Assembly (NCBI GenBank): GCA_050246015.1
Contig: JBFWWU010000009.1
Span: 124,001 to 188,000 of the forward strand
Direction: 5' to 3'
Length of the DNA: 64,000 bases
Source of the DNA: JTS-AC122 sp050246015
Lineage (GTDB): Bacteria; Planctomycetota; Phycisphaerae; Phycisphaerales; UBA1924
The stretch's first letter is position 1. Every line of letters begins with the position of its first letter. Positions 1 to 11,385 of the stretch are shown here, one piece after another. The notes beneath the pieces were generated by a model that saw only the letters and a program-made list of their open reading frames with translations, ran no database searches and had not been told where the DNA came from. The position numbers were made by a program, and so were the translations under genes.

Positions 1-25
1 GGGGGACGCGGCGTGGGGGCCCGGT

Positions 26-1828
26 TCAGGACGCGCCCGTCGATCGCGGGGGTCTGGTCAGCCGGTTCATGACCTGTGAGGCCATGTCCTTGGCGGTCGC
101 AATTTCTTCGACCGTGACCTGGTCCGCGCCGACTTCCTGGGCCTGGATCGCGCGGCTGAGGAACGACGTGCGCGCGGCGATGTACACGCTCGGGGCCACG
201 GCGCGGATCGCCCGGCAGGCGCGAACCGTGGCATCATCGTCGGGGATCGTGAGCACGACCGCCTCGGCGTCGTGGATCCCGGCGGATTCCAGCACCTCGG
301 GGTTCGCGACGTCGCCGAACACGATCGAGCGTCCGAGTTGGCGCTGCCGGCGGACGGTATCCGGGTTCAGTTCGATCACGATGTACGGGATCTTGGATGC
401 GGCAAAGTGTTCGGCGAGGTTCCGGCCGACGACGCCGAACCCGGCGATGATGACGTGACGGCGCGGCAGGTCGGGCACCGCGGGAGCGTCATCGCCTTGG
501 GGTCGAGACCTGTCGGCGGCGAGGGGGGCCGCGACGAGCGGGCGTGGGCCGCCCGAGGGGTTTCGGAGGGCGCCGATGGTCGGGACTCGCGCGAGGCGCT
601 CCTTGGATCTTCGCGCCCAGGCGACGACGCCGGGGGTGATGATGAGCGAGACGACGACCAGGGCGACCAGGACGCCGCTCTGTTCACGGGTCAGCAGTCC
701 GACGTCGGCGGTGGAGTCAAGGATGACGAGGCTGAACTCGCCGGCCTGGCAGAGGAAGAAGCCGACGAGGAACGCGTTGGGTGCGGTGACGCCGGTGAGC
801 CAGGTGCCCAGGCCGTTGGTGAGGGCCTTGCAGAGCAGCAGCGGGGGGAGCGCGAGGGTGACGATCCACCAATCGGCGGCCAGTGTCGAGAGGTCGAGTT
901 TGAGGCCGACGGCGGTGAAGAACACAGCCATGAAGAGGTCTCGCATCGGCGCGAGTTGGCCGGTGAGTTGGTGTCGAAACTCGGTGCCCGCGAGCAGGAA
1001 ACCCGCGAGGAACGCGCCCAGTTCGGGGCTGAAGCCCAAGTAACCGGCGGCGGCGGCCGCGGCGAGCGCGATCGCCGCCGACAGCACCAGCAGGGTTTCC
1101 GCCGAGACGTCCTTGGCCGCCTCGCGCAGCAGCCGAGGCATCAGGAGCCGACCGATCACGATCATCAGCGCGATCCCCGCGACACCCTTGGCGGCCCCGA
1201 TGACCAGGTTAAGCGGCTTGGAAAACGCCTCGTGCCCGCTCGGCTCCACGATCATGTCGGACTGCGGGTGCGCGCCCGCCCAGGCGGCCAGCAGCGGCAA
1301 CACCGCGAGCACGACCAGCGAGATCAGGTCTTGGGAGATGACGACCGCCACGCACACGCGCCCGTGGGCGAGCTGCGTCTCGCGCCGTTGCTGCAGCAGG
1401 CGGAGCACGACCGCGGTCGACGACATCGCCAGCGCCATGGCTGAAGCGAGCGCCGCGGGGGGCGACAGGCCCAGCACGAGACACATCGGCCAGATCAGCA
1501 GCACCGAGCCAGCGGTGGAGCCCACCCCCAGCGCCGCGATCCGGGCCGCTTCGAGCTTTAGCCCGCTGATCTGCAGGTGCAGCCCGACCGTGAACATGAG
1601 GAGCAGGATCGCGACCTGAGAGACGGCCTCGATGTTGTCCACGTTGGCGACGAGACGGGCCGCGTCTGGTCCGATAATGGTCCCGGTGATGATGTAGGCC
1701 GGGATCGCGGCGAGCCGAAGCCGGCTGAGCCCGATCGCGACGATCGCGGCCGCCGCGAGGATCGCCAGCAGGTCAATGACCATCGGACTGGCGGAATCCG
1801 CCGCGAGCGTGAATGAAGGATCGATCAC
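26..1828 (-). CDS. Kef-type cation/proton antiporter with RCK domain
   Basis: Probable monovalent cation:proton antiporter of the CPA2 (KefB/KefC) family in the inner membrane. The 600-residue protein has about 12 hydrophobic segments over residues 15-420. A proline- and charge-rich linker follows, then an RCK/TrkA-N domain from about residue 452, with the dinucleotide motif GFGVVG and an acidic residue at the end of the second strand (VIELN). There is no TrkA-C domain after it; the protein ends soon after the Rossmann fold. Family knowledge says the RCK domain gates transport in response to nucleotide or thiol ligands; which ion is moved cannot be read from the sequence. It is divergent from the FliN-like gene. 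Length and architecture are normal for the family. Confidence 0.9.
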   Translation of the reverse strand: MIDPSFTLAADSASPMVIDLLAILAAAAIVAIGLSRLRLAAIPAYIITGTIIGPDAARLVANVDNIEAVSQVAILLLMFTVGLHLQISGLKLEAARIAALGVGSTAGSVLLIWPMCLVLGLSPPAALASAMALAMSSTAVVLRLLQQRRETQLAHGRVCVAVVISQDLISLVVLAVLPLLAAWAGAHPQSDMIVEPSGHEAFSKPLNLVIGAAKGVAGIALMIVIGRLLMPRLLREAAKDVSAETLLVLSAAIALAAAAAAGYLGFSPELGAFLAGFLLAGTEFRHQLTGQLAPMRDLFMAVFFTAVGLKLDLSTLAADWWIVTLALPPLLLCKALTNGLGTWLTGVTAPNAFLVGFFLCQAGEFSLVILDSTADVGLLTREQSGVLVALVVVSLIITPGVVAWARRSKERLARVPTIGALRNPSGGPRPLVAAPLAADRSRPQGDDAPAVPDLPRRHVIIAGFGVVGRNLAEHFAASKIPYIVIELNPDTVRRQRQLGRSIVFGDVANPEVLESAGIHDAEAVVLTIPDDDATVRACRAIRAVAPSVYIAARTSFLSRAIQAQEVGADQVTVEEIATAKDMASQVMNRLTRPPRSTGAS

Positions 1829-1941
1829 GAGCCGATCGTAACGGGCAGGCGCTCCAGCGTCCTTTGCGCCGGTCAGGCGTCTTGTCGTGGAAATGGGTCG
1901 GCGGCTACAGCCCGGCGCGAGCGCGGTCCGATACGGAGCGC

Positions 1942-2268
1942 ATGCCAGCCGACCTTGCCGGGGTGATGTATATGGAGGTGCCGATCATCGTCGTGCTCGC
2001 CGAGCGGATGATGCACGTTCACGACATCGTGGCGCTGGTTCCCGGAGCCGTCATTGAACTTCCCAAGAGCGCGGATGATGAACTGGCGTTGTTGGTGAAT
2101 AACAAGCAGGTGGGTGCTGGAACGGCGGTGAAGGTGGGGGAGAACTTCGGCATCCGGATCACCTACATCGGGGACCTGCGCGAACGGATCAGCGCGATGG
2201 GTGCTCGAAGCGACGAGGCGGTCGATTCGGAGCCGGAGTCACCAGCCGAGCAGATGGTGGCGGGGTGA
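1942..2268 (+). CDS. FliN-like flagellar motor switch protein
   Basis: A 108-residue protein made almost entirely of a FliMN_C (SpoA) domain: it begins VPIIVVLAERMM, continues with a PGAVIELPK turn and the LLVNNKQVGAG strand, and ends ENFGIRITYIGD, the normal FliN order. In other bacteria FliN sits in the flagellar C-ring and binds FliM/FliG to set rotation direction, or, in related SpoA proteins, belongs to the type III secretion sorting platform. The frame is open further upstream, but ATG 1942 (or ATG 1966/1972) fits the family length. A short acidic tail (residues about 90-108) follows the domain. No flagellar operon surrounds it, so partner genes must lie elsewhere. Confidence 0.8.
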   Translation: MPADLAGVMYMEVPIIVVLAERMMHVHDIVALVPGAVIELPKSADDELALLVNNKQVGAGTAVKVGENFGIRITYIGDLRERISAMGARSDEAVDSEPESPAEQMVAG

Positions 2269-2410
2269 GTACGCGACGCGCAATCAGTGCGCGAACGACC
2301 CGGCGATGAGGACGGGACGCGCGCGGGAAGAAGCCTTTGGAGATGGGACTCAGGCGACTCCCCGATTCGCACGATGAAAAGCATGGCACTTTTCCGCGCG
2401 AGAACACCAT

Positions 2411-6130
<3,720 letters not shown>

Positions 6131-6158
6131 CGAGGCGCGGGCTTGTCAGGATGTCCTG

Positions 6159-6899
6159 CTAGTGTCCGCGGCGCTGCTCGCCGAGAACGAACTCGGACGG
6201 GGTGGACTTGATGGTGCCGTCCTCCATCTCTTCGATGCGATCGGCGTAGCCGAAGATGCGGTTGTCGTGCGTCACGACGACGACGCAGCGGCGCTGGCCG
6301 TGCTCGTCGGCCGCCCGGCTGGCGGCATGAATCAGATCCATGACGGCGTGGCCGGTGTGAGCATCGAGGTTCGCCGTGGGCTCGTCGCAGACGAGCAGTC
6401 GCGGCCGACCGACCAGCGCGCGGGCGATGGCCACGCGCTGCTGCATCCCGCCGCTCATCTGCGATGGAAACGCGCGGACGCGGTCGCCGAGCCCGACCTG
6501 TCCGAGAGACGCGGCGGCGCGCTGGTGCGCCTCCGATCGGCGGATACCGCGAACCAGCAGCGCGGTGGCGACGTTGTCGAGCGCCGTGAGAGTGGGGATG
6601 AGGTTGAACTGCTGGAAGACGAACCCGACGGTCTCGCTTCGCCGCCGGGTCTTCTGGGCGGAGGAGAGCGAGCCCCAATCGACGCCGAAGAGTTCGGCGA
6701 CTCCGTCGTCGGCGTCGAGCACACCGGAGATGACGGAGATCAGGGTGGTCTTGCCGCACCCGCTGGGACCGACGAGCATGACGAGTTGGCCTTCTGGGAC
6801 GTTCATATCGACGCCGCACAGGGCGCGGACGGCCGCCGCGCCTTTGCCGAAGGTCTTGGTCACGCCACGAAGGTTGATCGCCGTGCCGTTCTCGCTCAT
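6159..6899 (-). CDS. ABC transporter ATP-binding protein (LolD/MacB type)
   Basis: A 246-residue ABC ATPase with Walker A GPSGCGKTT, Q-loop FVFQQFNLIPTLTALDNV, signature MSGGMQQRVAIARAL, Walker B LLVCDEPTANLD and switch histidine VVVTHD. The Q-loop and 'PTANLD' pattern are typical of the LolD/MacB/FtsE group, which power lipoprotein release or efflux with a MacB-like permease. Start ATG 6899 (MSENGTAINL) was chosen because the longer frame only adds arginine-rich residues. No permease gene is adjacent on either side, so it is an orphan ATPase here; the partner may be encoded elsewhere. Between its start and the next gene on the left the hybrid kinase ends convergently, 28 bp away. Confidence 0.85.
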   Translation of the reverse strand: MSENGTAINLRGVTKTFGKGAAAVRALCGVDMNVPEGQLVMLVGPSGCGKTTLISVISGVLDADDGVAELFGVDWGSLSSAQKTRRRSETVGFVFQQFNLIPTLTALDNVATALLVRGIRRSEAHQRAAASLGQVGLGDRVRAFPSQMSGGMQQRVAIARALVGRPRLLVCDEPTANLDAHTGHAVMDLIHAASRAADEHGQRRCVVVVTHDNRIFGYADRIEEMEDGTIKSTPSEFVLGEQRRGH

Positions 6900-6991
6900 G
6901 AGCGGGAAAACGTAGTGCGCTGCTCGTGCGCGGACCCTCGCCGCGCGAGAATTCCGCGTGACCAGAAAGCCGCGCGGGGCCCGGCCCGTGC

Positions 6992-7020
6992 GCGACACCG
7001 GCGGGCGCGGGACCTAGACT
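6992..7020 (+). promoter_or_regulatory. Probable sigma70-type promoter of tRNA-Thr
   Basis: GCGACA (6992-6997) as -35 and TAGACT (7015-7020) as -10 are separated by exactly 17 bp, each matching the consensus at 4 of 6 positions. The tRNA starts 8 bp after the -10 box, so transcription would start at or just before the mature 5' end. Assigned by eye only. Confidence 0.45.
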
Positions 7021-7028
7021 TTGAGGCT

Positions 7029-7100
7029 GCCGCCGTAGCACAATGGTAGTGCACCGTATTTGTAATGCGGTGGTTGTCGGTTCAACTCCGACCGGCGGCT
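7029..7100 (+). tRNA. tRNA-Thr (anticodon TGT)
   Basis: A complete 72-nt cloverleaf. Acceptor GCCGCCG (7029-7035) pairs with CGGCGGC (7093-7099), followed by discriminator T. The D-stem is GCAC/GTGC. The anticodon stem CCGTA/TGCGG encloses loop TTTGTAA, which puts TGT at positions 34-36. The T-arm is GTCGG-TTCAACT-CCGAC. The 3' CCA is not encoded and must be added enzymatically. It reads ACA and, by wobble, other Thr codons. It lies alone between two minus-strand genes. Confidence 0.96.
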
Positions 7101-7122
7101 TTGGGAAGGGCGTGCGGCGAGT

Positions 7123-7737
7123 TTACGTCGCGGGGGGCTTGGTCCAGAAAGCCAGCAGTTCGTCGCTGCGGCAGTCCCACACCAGTTCATCAGGCTTGAG
7201 CACGGCGCGCCACCAAGCGGCGTCTTGGACGGTGCGGTGCAGGTTGACGCCGAGGTGGTCCGCGCTCGATGACCCCCGCGTCGCGATCGTCAGGCATAAC
7301 AGCCCCCGCGGACGCAGCAGGCGGCGCAGTTCCGCGAGCAACACATGGATGTCCGACACTTCCAGGTGTTCCAGCACATCGAAGCACGTCACAAGCCCGA
7401 AGAGTGCGTCCGCGAATGGGATGCGACCCGATTCGATCAGCGCGACTCGGTGTGGGGCGCCGAGGCGTTCGCGGGCGCGCGCGACGGCGGTCTCGCTTAC
7501 GTCGGCTCCGTAGGACTCCAGGCCCAGGTGACGTTCCATCGCTTGAACGGCAAACCCGACGCCGCAGCCCACGTCCAGTGCCGGCCCCGACGTTCCACGC
7601 AGGCGATCAAACGCTCGAAAGAGTGCCCGATAGCCGGGCGACGTGGTGGCGTCGTTGTACCCCGGGTGGCGGGCGATGACGCGGTCGTAGATCTCGCGGT
7701 ACGGGACGGGGGCGGACGCGGTCGGAGCACTGGACAT
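7123..7737 (-). CDS. Class I SAM-dependent methyltransferase
   Basis: A 204-residue protein with a methyltransf_11-type fold. Motif I is ALDVGCGVGFAV, the acidic ribose-binding residue follows in GADVSETAV, and post-motif II is LVTCFDVLEHLE, with LRRLLRPRGLLCLTIATRG downstream. The substrate is not evident. A small-molecule or glycan-related methylation is likely because small cytosolic members of this family act in secondary or cell-wall metabolism. Start ATG 7737 (MSSAPTASAP) is chosen because the extended frame runs into the divergent sulfotransferase gene. The two start codons are separated by about 150 bp, so shared regulation is possible. Confidence 0.8.
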   Translation of the reverse strand: MSSAPTASAPVPYREIYDRVIARHPGYNDATTSPGYRALFRAFDRLRGTSGPALDVGCGVGFAVQAMERHLGLESYGADVSETAVARARERLGAPHRVALIESGRIPFADALFGLVTCFDVLEHLEVSDIHVLLAELRRLLRPRGLLCLTIATRGSSSADHLGVNLHRTVQDAAWWRAVLKPDELVWDCRSDELLAFWTKPPAT

Positions 7738-7888
7738 TGAACGACTTTCGTCCCTTTGGGATGGGTGCATGCACTTTCGCGGATCGCGCCGTGGCACGGA
7801 CGCGCGTGCAGCAATTGCGCCCGCCACGTGACCCCGCGGAACTTGACCGCCGATCACGAAACGGCCGACGATCTCTGCGGGAGTGCCC

Positions 7889-8824
7889 ATGCCCCAGCGT
7901 TCGATGCGATTCCTGGTCTTTGCAAGCCCCAAGAGCGGCACCACGTGGTTGCAGCGCTTGCTCTCGGCGCACCCGATGGTGCATTGCGGGGAGACGCGGC
8001 TGTTCGGGCGGCACATCGACCCGTCGCGCCCGAGCGGACTGGGAATCACGCTCGAATCCTACGTCGAGAACTTGCAGCGCCACTTCCACGCGCCGCGGCC
8101 CGCCGTGCCCGGCGGCGGATCGTTCCAGCACGAACTGATGTGCGATCTGGCCGACCAGATCGCCCGCACCACGCTCCGCGTCTCAGGCAAGTCGATCTAC
8201 GGCGAGAAACTGACACCGTATCTCGGCACGGCGTCGCACGCGCTGCGCCAAGCGTCGCGGTACTCGCCAAGGACACGGCTGATCTTCCTAGTGCGAGACG
8301 GGCGAGACGTGGTGGTATCAGGGGCGGCCCAGTGGAACAACCTGACCCGGGCGACGACGGCCGCCGCGCCGGCCGCCGCGGGGGTCGATGAGCGGTACGT
8401 CGAGATGTTCACGCAGCACTGGATCGAGGCGGCGTGCGCCTACAGCGAGGTCGGGGACGAGTTCGATCACACGCTGCTCGTCAGGTACGAGGACATGCTC
8501 GCCGACCCGGAGGCGCAGGCGGCCCGCCTGTTGCAGTTCATCGGGGCGGATGCATCGGGCCAACTCGTGAGCGAGTGCGTGGCCGCCGCGTCGTTCGAGC
8601 GGCTGAGCGGCGGCCGACAGCGGGGGGACGAGGACGCCAGCAGTTTCTTCCGCAAGGGGACGGCCGGTGATTGGCGCGCCAAGTTGTCGCGCGAACAAGC
8701 GGCGCGATTCGAGCGAGTCGCGGGGCGCTGGCTTCGGGCCTATGGCTACGCGACGACGGGAGAGGTCAGGACGGAGCCCAAGCCGGCCCAGGCGACCTCG
8801 CCGCCGGCTTTGAACGCTGGGTAA
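7889..8824 (+). CDS. Sulfotransferase family protein
   Basis: A 311-residue sulfotransferase. The PAPS 5'-phosphosulfate loop PKSGTTWLQR lies at residues 14-23, and the 3'-phosphate-binding segment LIFLVRDGRDVVVSGAAQW lies near residue 140. Enzymes of this family transfer sulfate from PAPS to hydroxyl groups of carbohydrates or small molecules; the acceptor is unknown. ATG 7889 was selected over GTG 7883 because GGGAG (7879-7883) is 5 bp before it. The gene is divergent from a methyltransferase and converges with the ABC-F gene. A GC hairpin lies in the gap after its stop codon. The last 20 or so residues are a proline/alanine-rich tail. Confidence 0.88.
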   Translation: MPQRSMRFLVFASPKSGTTWLQRLLSAHPMVHCGETRLFGRHIDPSRPSGLGITLESYVENLQRHFHAPRPAVPGGGSFQHELMCDLADQIARTTLRVSGKSIYGEKLTPYLGTASHALRQASRYSPRTRLIFLVRDGRDVVVSGAAQWNNLTRATTAAAPAAAGVDERYVEMFTQHWIEAACAYSEVGDEFDHTLLVRYEDMLADPEAQAARLLQFIGADASGQLVSECVAAASFERLSGGRQRGDEDASSFFRKGTAGDWRAKLSREQAARFERVAGRWLRAYGYATTGEVRTEPKPAQATSPPALNAG

Positions 8825-8827
8825 ACC

Positions 8828-8847
8828 GGCGGGCTACTCCGCCCGCC
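8828..8847. terminator. GC hairpin between convergent genes
   Basis: GGCGGGC (8828-8834) and GCCCGCC (8841-8847) form a perfect 7-bp stem with a 6-nt loop. It covers the 9-bp gap between the sulfotransferase stop and the ABC-F stop and runs into the latter's end. No T-tract follows on either strand, so it may slow polymerase or protect 3' ends rather than act as a classical terminator. Confidence 0.35.
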
Positions 8848-10927
8848 TCAACCATTCCTCTTCATGCTGCCGGAGTTTGTCCTGGGCTTGATCGCGTTCC
8901 CAGAGCAGATCGCGGCACCGCGCCGCGTCGCAGTAGACGTCTTCCTTGGTCAGCAGGTCGTCGATCTGTTTGACGCGAGCCTCGAGCGCCGCGATTTCCT
9001 GTTCCAACCGGTCGCTTGACATCCACGACAGGGCGCTCTTTTCGGTGAGGTGCTTGGCGCCGGGCGATGTCGGCGACCCGTTGCGGGCGCCGGTGGCCGT
9101 CGGCTTTGCACTCGCCGCCGTCTTTTTCCTGGCCTCGTCCGCCTCGCGGCGCCGGAGCGCCTCGGCTTCGGCGGCCTTCCGCGCCGCCGCCCGTTCGATC
9201 TGCTTGCGGTGCCAGTCGGTGTAGTTCCCGTGGAAGACCTCGGCGCCGCCGTGCCCGTCGAGCACGATGAGGTGCTCGCAGGTCGCGTCGATCAGCGCGC
9301 GGTCGTGCGAGATCAGGATCATGGTCCCGTCGAACGGGGACGAACGGCGGCCGTCGTCATCGTCCGATGGGGCGGCGAGCACGTCCTCCAGCCGCTCGGC
9401 GGAGGAAATGTCGAGGTGATTGGTCGGTTCATCAAGGATGAGCAGGTTCTTGGCGCTGGCCAGCAGCCCCGCGAGGCGCGCCCGGCTGCGCTCGCCCCCC
9501 GACAATGATCCGATCCGCTTGTCCTGGTCCTTGCCGCTGAAGAGAAAGGCGCCGGCAAGGTCCCGCGCCTGCTGCTCGCTGAACACGGTCCCGGGGTTTT
9601 CCCGCTTGATGATGAGTTGCAGGTACTCGTAGACCGCGAGGTTTTCGTCCGCCTCGTCGCCGGTCTGCGAGTAGTAGCCGACGACCACGTTGGAGCCGAG
9701 TTTGACGGACCCGGCGTCCAGCGGCAACTGACCGAGCAACCCTCGCACGAGCGTCGATTTGCCCGCGCCGTTGGGCCCGATGATCCCCCACCGCTCCCCG
9801 CGAGAGATCGTGACGTCGAAATCGTCAAACAGGATCTTCGACGCGGCGTCGGGATCGGTGTATTCATCGCGGGCGGCGCCGGGCGCGAGGGCGTACCGCT
9901 TGCTGATGCCCCGCGCGACGGCGACCAGGTCGCCGGCGCGCGGCGCCCTGGGAAGATCGAAGTCGAGCGTTTCGAGTTCGACGGGGCGTTCGAGCGTGCT
10001 GTCGCGCTTTTCGCGATCGAGTTTGGATTGGCGGCCCTGCGCCTGCTTGGCGCGTTGTCCCGCCTTGTACTTTCGGATGTACGCCTCTTCCTTGCGGAAC
10101 TTGTCCTGCTGCTTCTCGAACGCGCGGAACTGGGTCAGGCGTCGCTGGTAGCGGATCTCGCAGAACGCCGAGTAGTTGCCGGGGTAATCGATCAGGCGCC
10201 CCTGCTCGACCTCCTCGATCCGCGTCACCACGCGGTCGAGCATGTAGCGGTCGTGACTGACCATCAGCACCGCGCCGCGGAAGTCGCTCACGAGGAACTC
10301 CTCAAGCCACTCGCGCCCGGCGATGTCGAGGTGGTTCGTCGGCTCGTCGAGCAGGAGCAGATCCGGGCTTTCCAGCAGCAGCTTGGCGAGCGCCAGTCGT
10401 CCCTTCTGCCCGCCCGACAACCCCGACACCTTCACGTGGAACTGCCCGTCGGTGAACCCGAGCCCGTGCAGCACCGCGTCGATCTTGTGATCGATCGCGT
10501 ACCCGCCGGCGGCTTCCATCCGCCGCTCCACGTCCGTCTGCTTGCGCATCAATCGTTCAAGGCGGGCGTCGGCGTCCGGGCCGCCCTCGATGCTGACGCG
10601 CTCCATGTCGTGGTAGACTTCGTCGAGTTCGGCGTGCAGGCGCGTGAGTTCGGCGAACGCTTTTCCCGCCTCCTCGCGCAGCGTGAGGTGCGGGTCGAGC
10701 ACCGGGTCCTGCCGAAGAAAGCCCACGCGAGCGCCGCGGGCCAGACCCGTCGAGCCCGAGTCCGGCGTGAGCTCGCCCGTGATGAGGCGCATCAGGGTGG
10801 ATTTGCCGGCTCCGTTGCGGCCCACGAGCCCGATCCGCTCGCCCGGCTCGATGGACAGCGTCGCGCCGTCCAGGATGACGGTCTGACCGATGGAGTACGA
10901 CAAGTTGACGGCGGCGAGGATGGGCAT
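8834..10927 (-). CDS. ABC-F family ATPase (Uup/EttA-like)
   Basis: A 697-residue soluble protein with two ABC cassettes and no membrane segments. The first has GRNGAGKST and LSGGQKGRLALAKLL with LLLDEPTNHLD. The second has GPNGAGKST and LSGGERSRARLAGLL with LLILDEPTNHLD. A long charged linker with FRKEEAYIRKYKAGQRAKQAQ lies between them. The C-terminal 110 residues form a lysine/glutamate-rich, coiled-coil-like extension as in Uup. ABC-F proteins act on the ribosome as translation factors or antibiotic-protection proteins; the C-terminal extension favours a Uup-like housekeeping role. Start ATG 10927 (MPILAAVNLSYS) begins the first beta strand; upstream residues in the frame are basic filler. 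Confidence 0.9.
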   Translation of the reverse strand: MPILAAVNLSYSIGQTVILDGATLSIEPGERIGLVGRNGAGKSTLMRLITGELTPDSGSTGLARGARVGFLRQDPVLDPHLTLREEAGKAFAELTRLHAELDEVYHDMERVSIEGGPDADARLERLMRKQTDVERRMEAAGGYAIDHKIDAVLHGLGFTDGQFHVKVSGLSGGQKGRLALAKLLLESPDLLLLDEPTNHLDIAGREWLEEFLVSDFRGAVLMVSHDRYMLDRVVTRIEEVEQGRLIDYPGNYSAFCEIRYQRRLTQFRAFEKQQDKFRKEEAYIRKYKAGQRAKQAQGRQSKLDREKRDSTLERPVELETLDFDLPRAPRAGDLVAVARGISKRYALAPGAARDEYTDPDAASKILFDDFDVTISRGERWGIIGPNGAGKSTLVRGLLGQLPLDAGSVKLGSNVVVGYYSQTGDEADENLAVYEYLQLIIKRENPGTVFSEQQARDLAGAFLFSGKDQDKRIGSLSGGERSRARLAGLLASAKNLLILDEPTNHLDISSAERLEDVLAAPSDDDDGRRSSPFDGTMILISHDRALIDATCEHLIVLDGHGGAEVFHGNYTDWHRKQIERAAARKAAEAEALRRREADEARKKTAASAKPTATGARNGSPTSPGAKHLTEKSALSWMSSDRLEQEIAALEARVKQIDDLLTKEDVYCDAARCRDLLWERDQAQDKLRQHEEEWLRRAE

Positions 10928-11038
10928 GGACAGGTGGGATCTCGGGGGGAAGGAGATCTTAGAACGGTGCGGCGACGTGCGCAGGATTCTTGAACATGAT
11001 CGGACCGCGTTTCGCCGTCGAACGCCTACCATGACGCG

Positions 11039-11374
11039 ATGGATCGGTCCCGGAGAGTTCCAAAGCAGTGGGGGGCGAGGATCGCCGGCGTCAGCGCGGC
11101 GGCGAGTGTGCTGCTGCTCGCGTCGGGCTGTTCATCGCAGGGGAGTGCGGGCGGGGTCGCTACCAGTACGGGGCAAAGCAACCCCGCCGCGGCCAATGCG
11201 ACGACTGCGGTCGATCCCAACGCGCCGCTGTCACTGTTCGAGCAGCGGCGGCTTCTGAACCGCATCGCGGCGGACCCGCGCACGCAGCTCCAACGCCTCA
11301 GCCCGCGCGAGCGCCGCGGGCTCGCGGCCATGGCCGCCGCCGCCAACAAGAAGAAAGCCGACGACGAGAACTGA
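11039..11374 (+). CDS. Small putative lipoprotein
   Basis: A 111-residue protein of unknown function. It has a basic N-terminus, a hydrophobic stretch and lipobox LLLASGC ending at residue 31, so it should be diacylated at that Cys and anchored in a membrane. The mature part is Ala/Ser/Asn/Thr-rich, then predicted helical (LFEQRRLLNRIAADPRTQLQ), ending in a lysine-rich tail. I recognise no domain. It is divergent from the ABC-F gene (about 110 bp between starts) and converges with trpE. Confidence 0.6.
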   Translation: MDRSRRVPKQWGARIAGVSAAASVLLLASGCSSQGSAGGVATSTGQSNPAAANATTAVDPNAPLSLFEQRRLLNRIAADPRTQLQRLSPRERRGLAAMAAAANKKKADDEN

Positions 11375-11385
11375 ACCGAGACGAG

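Noticed and set aside
6131..6158. CAGGATGTCCTG near-palindrome between kinase and ABC gene
   Set aside because: The loop would be only two bases and no T-tract follows, so it is not supported as a terminator.
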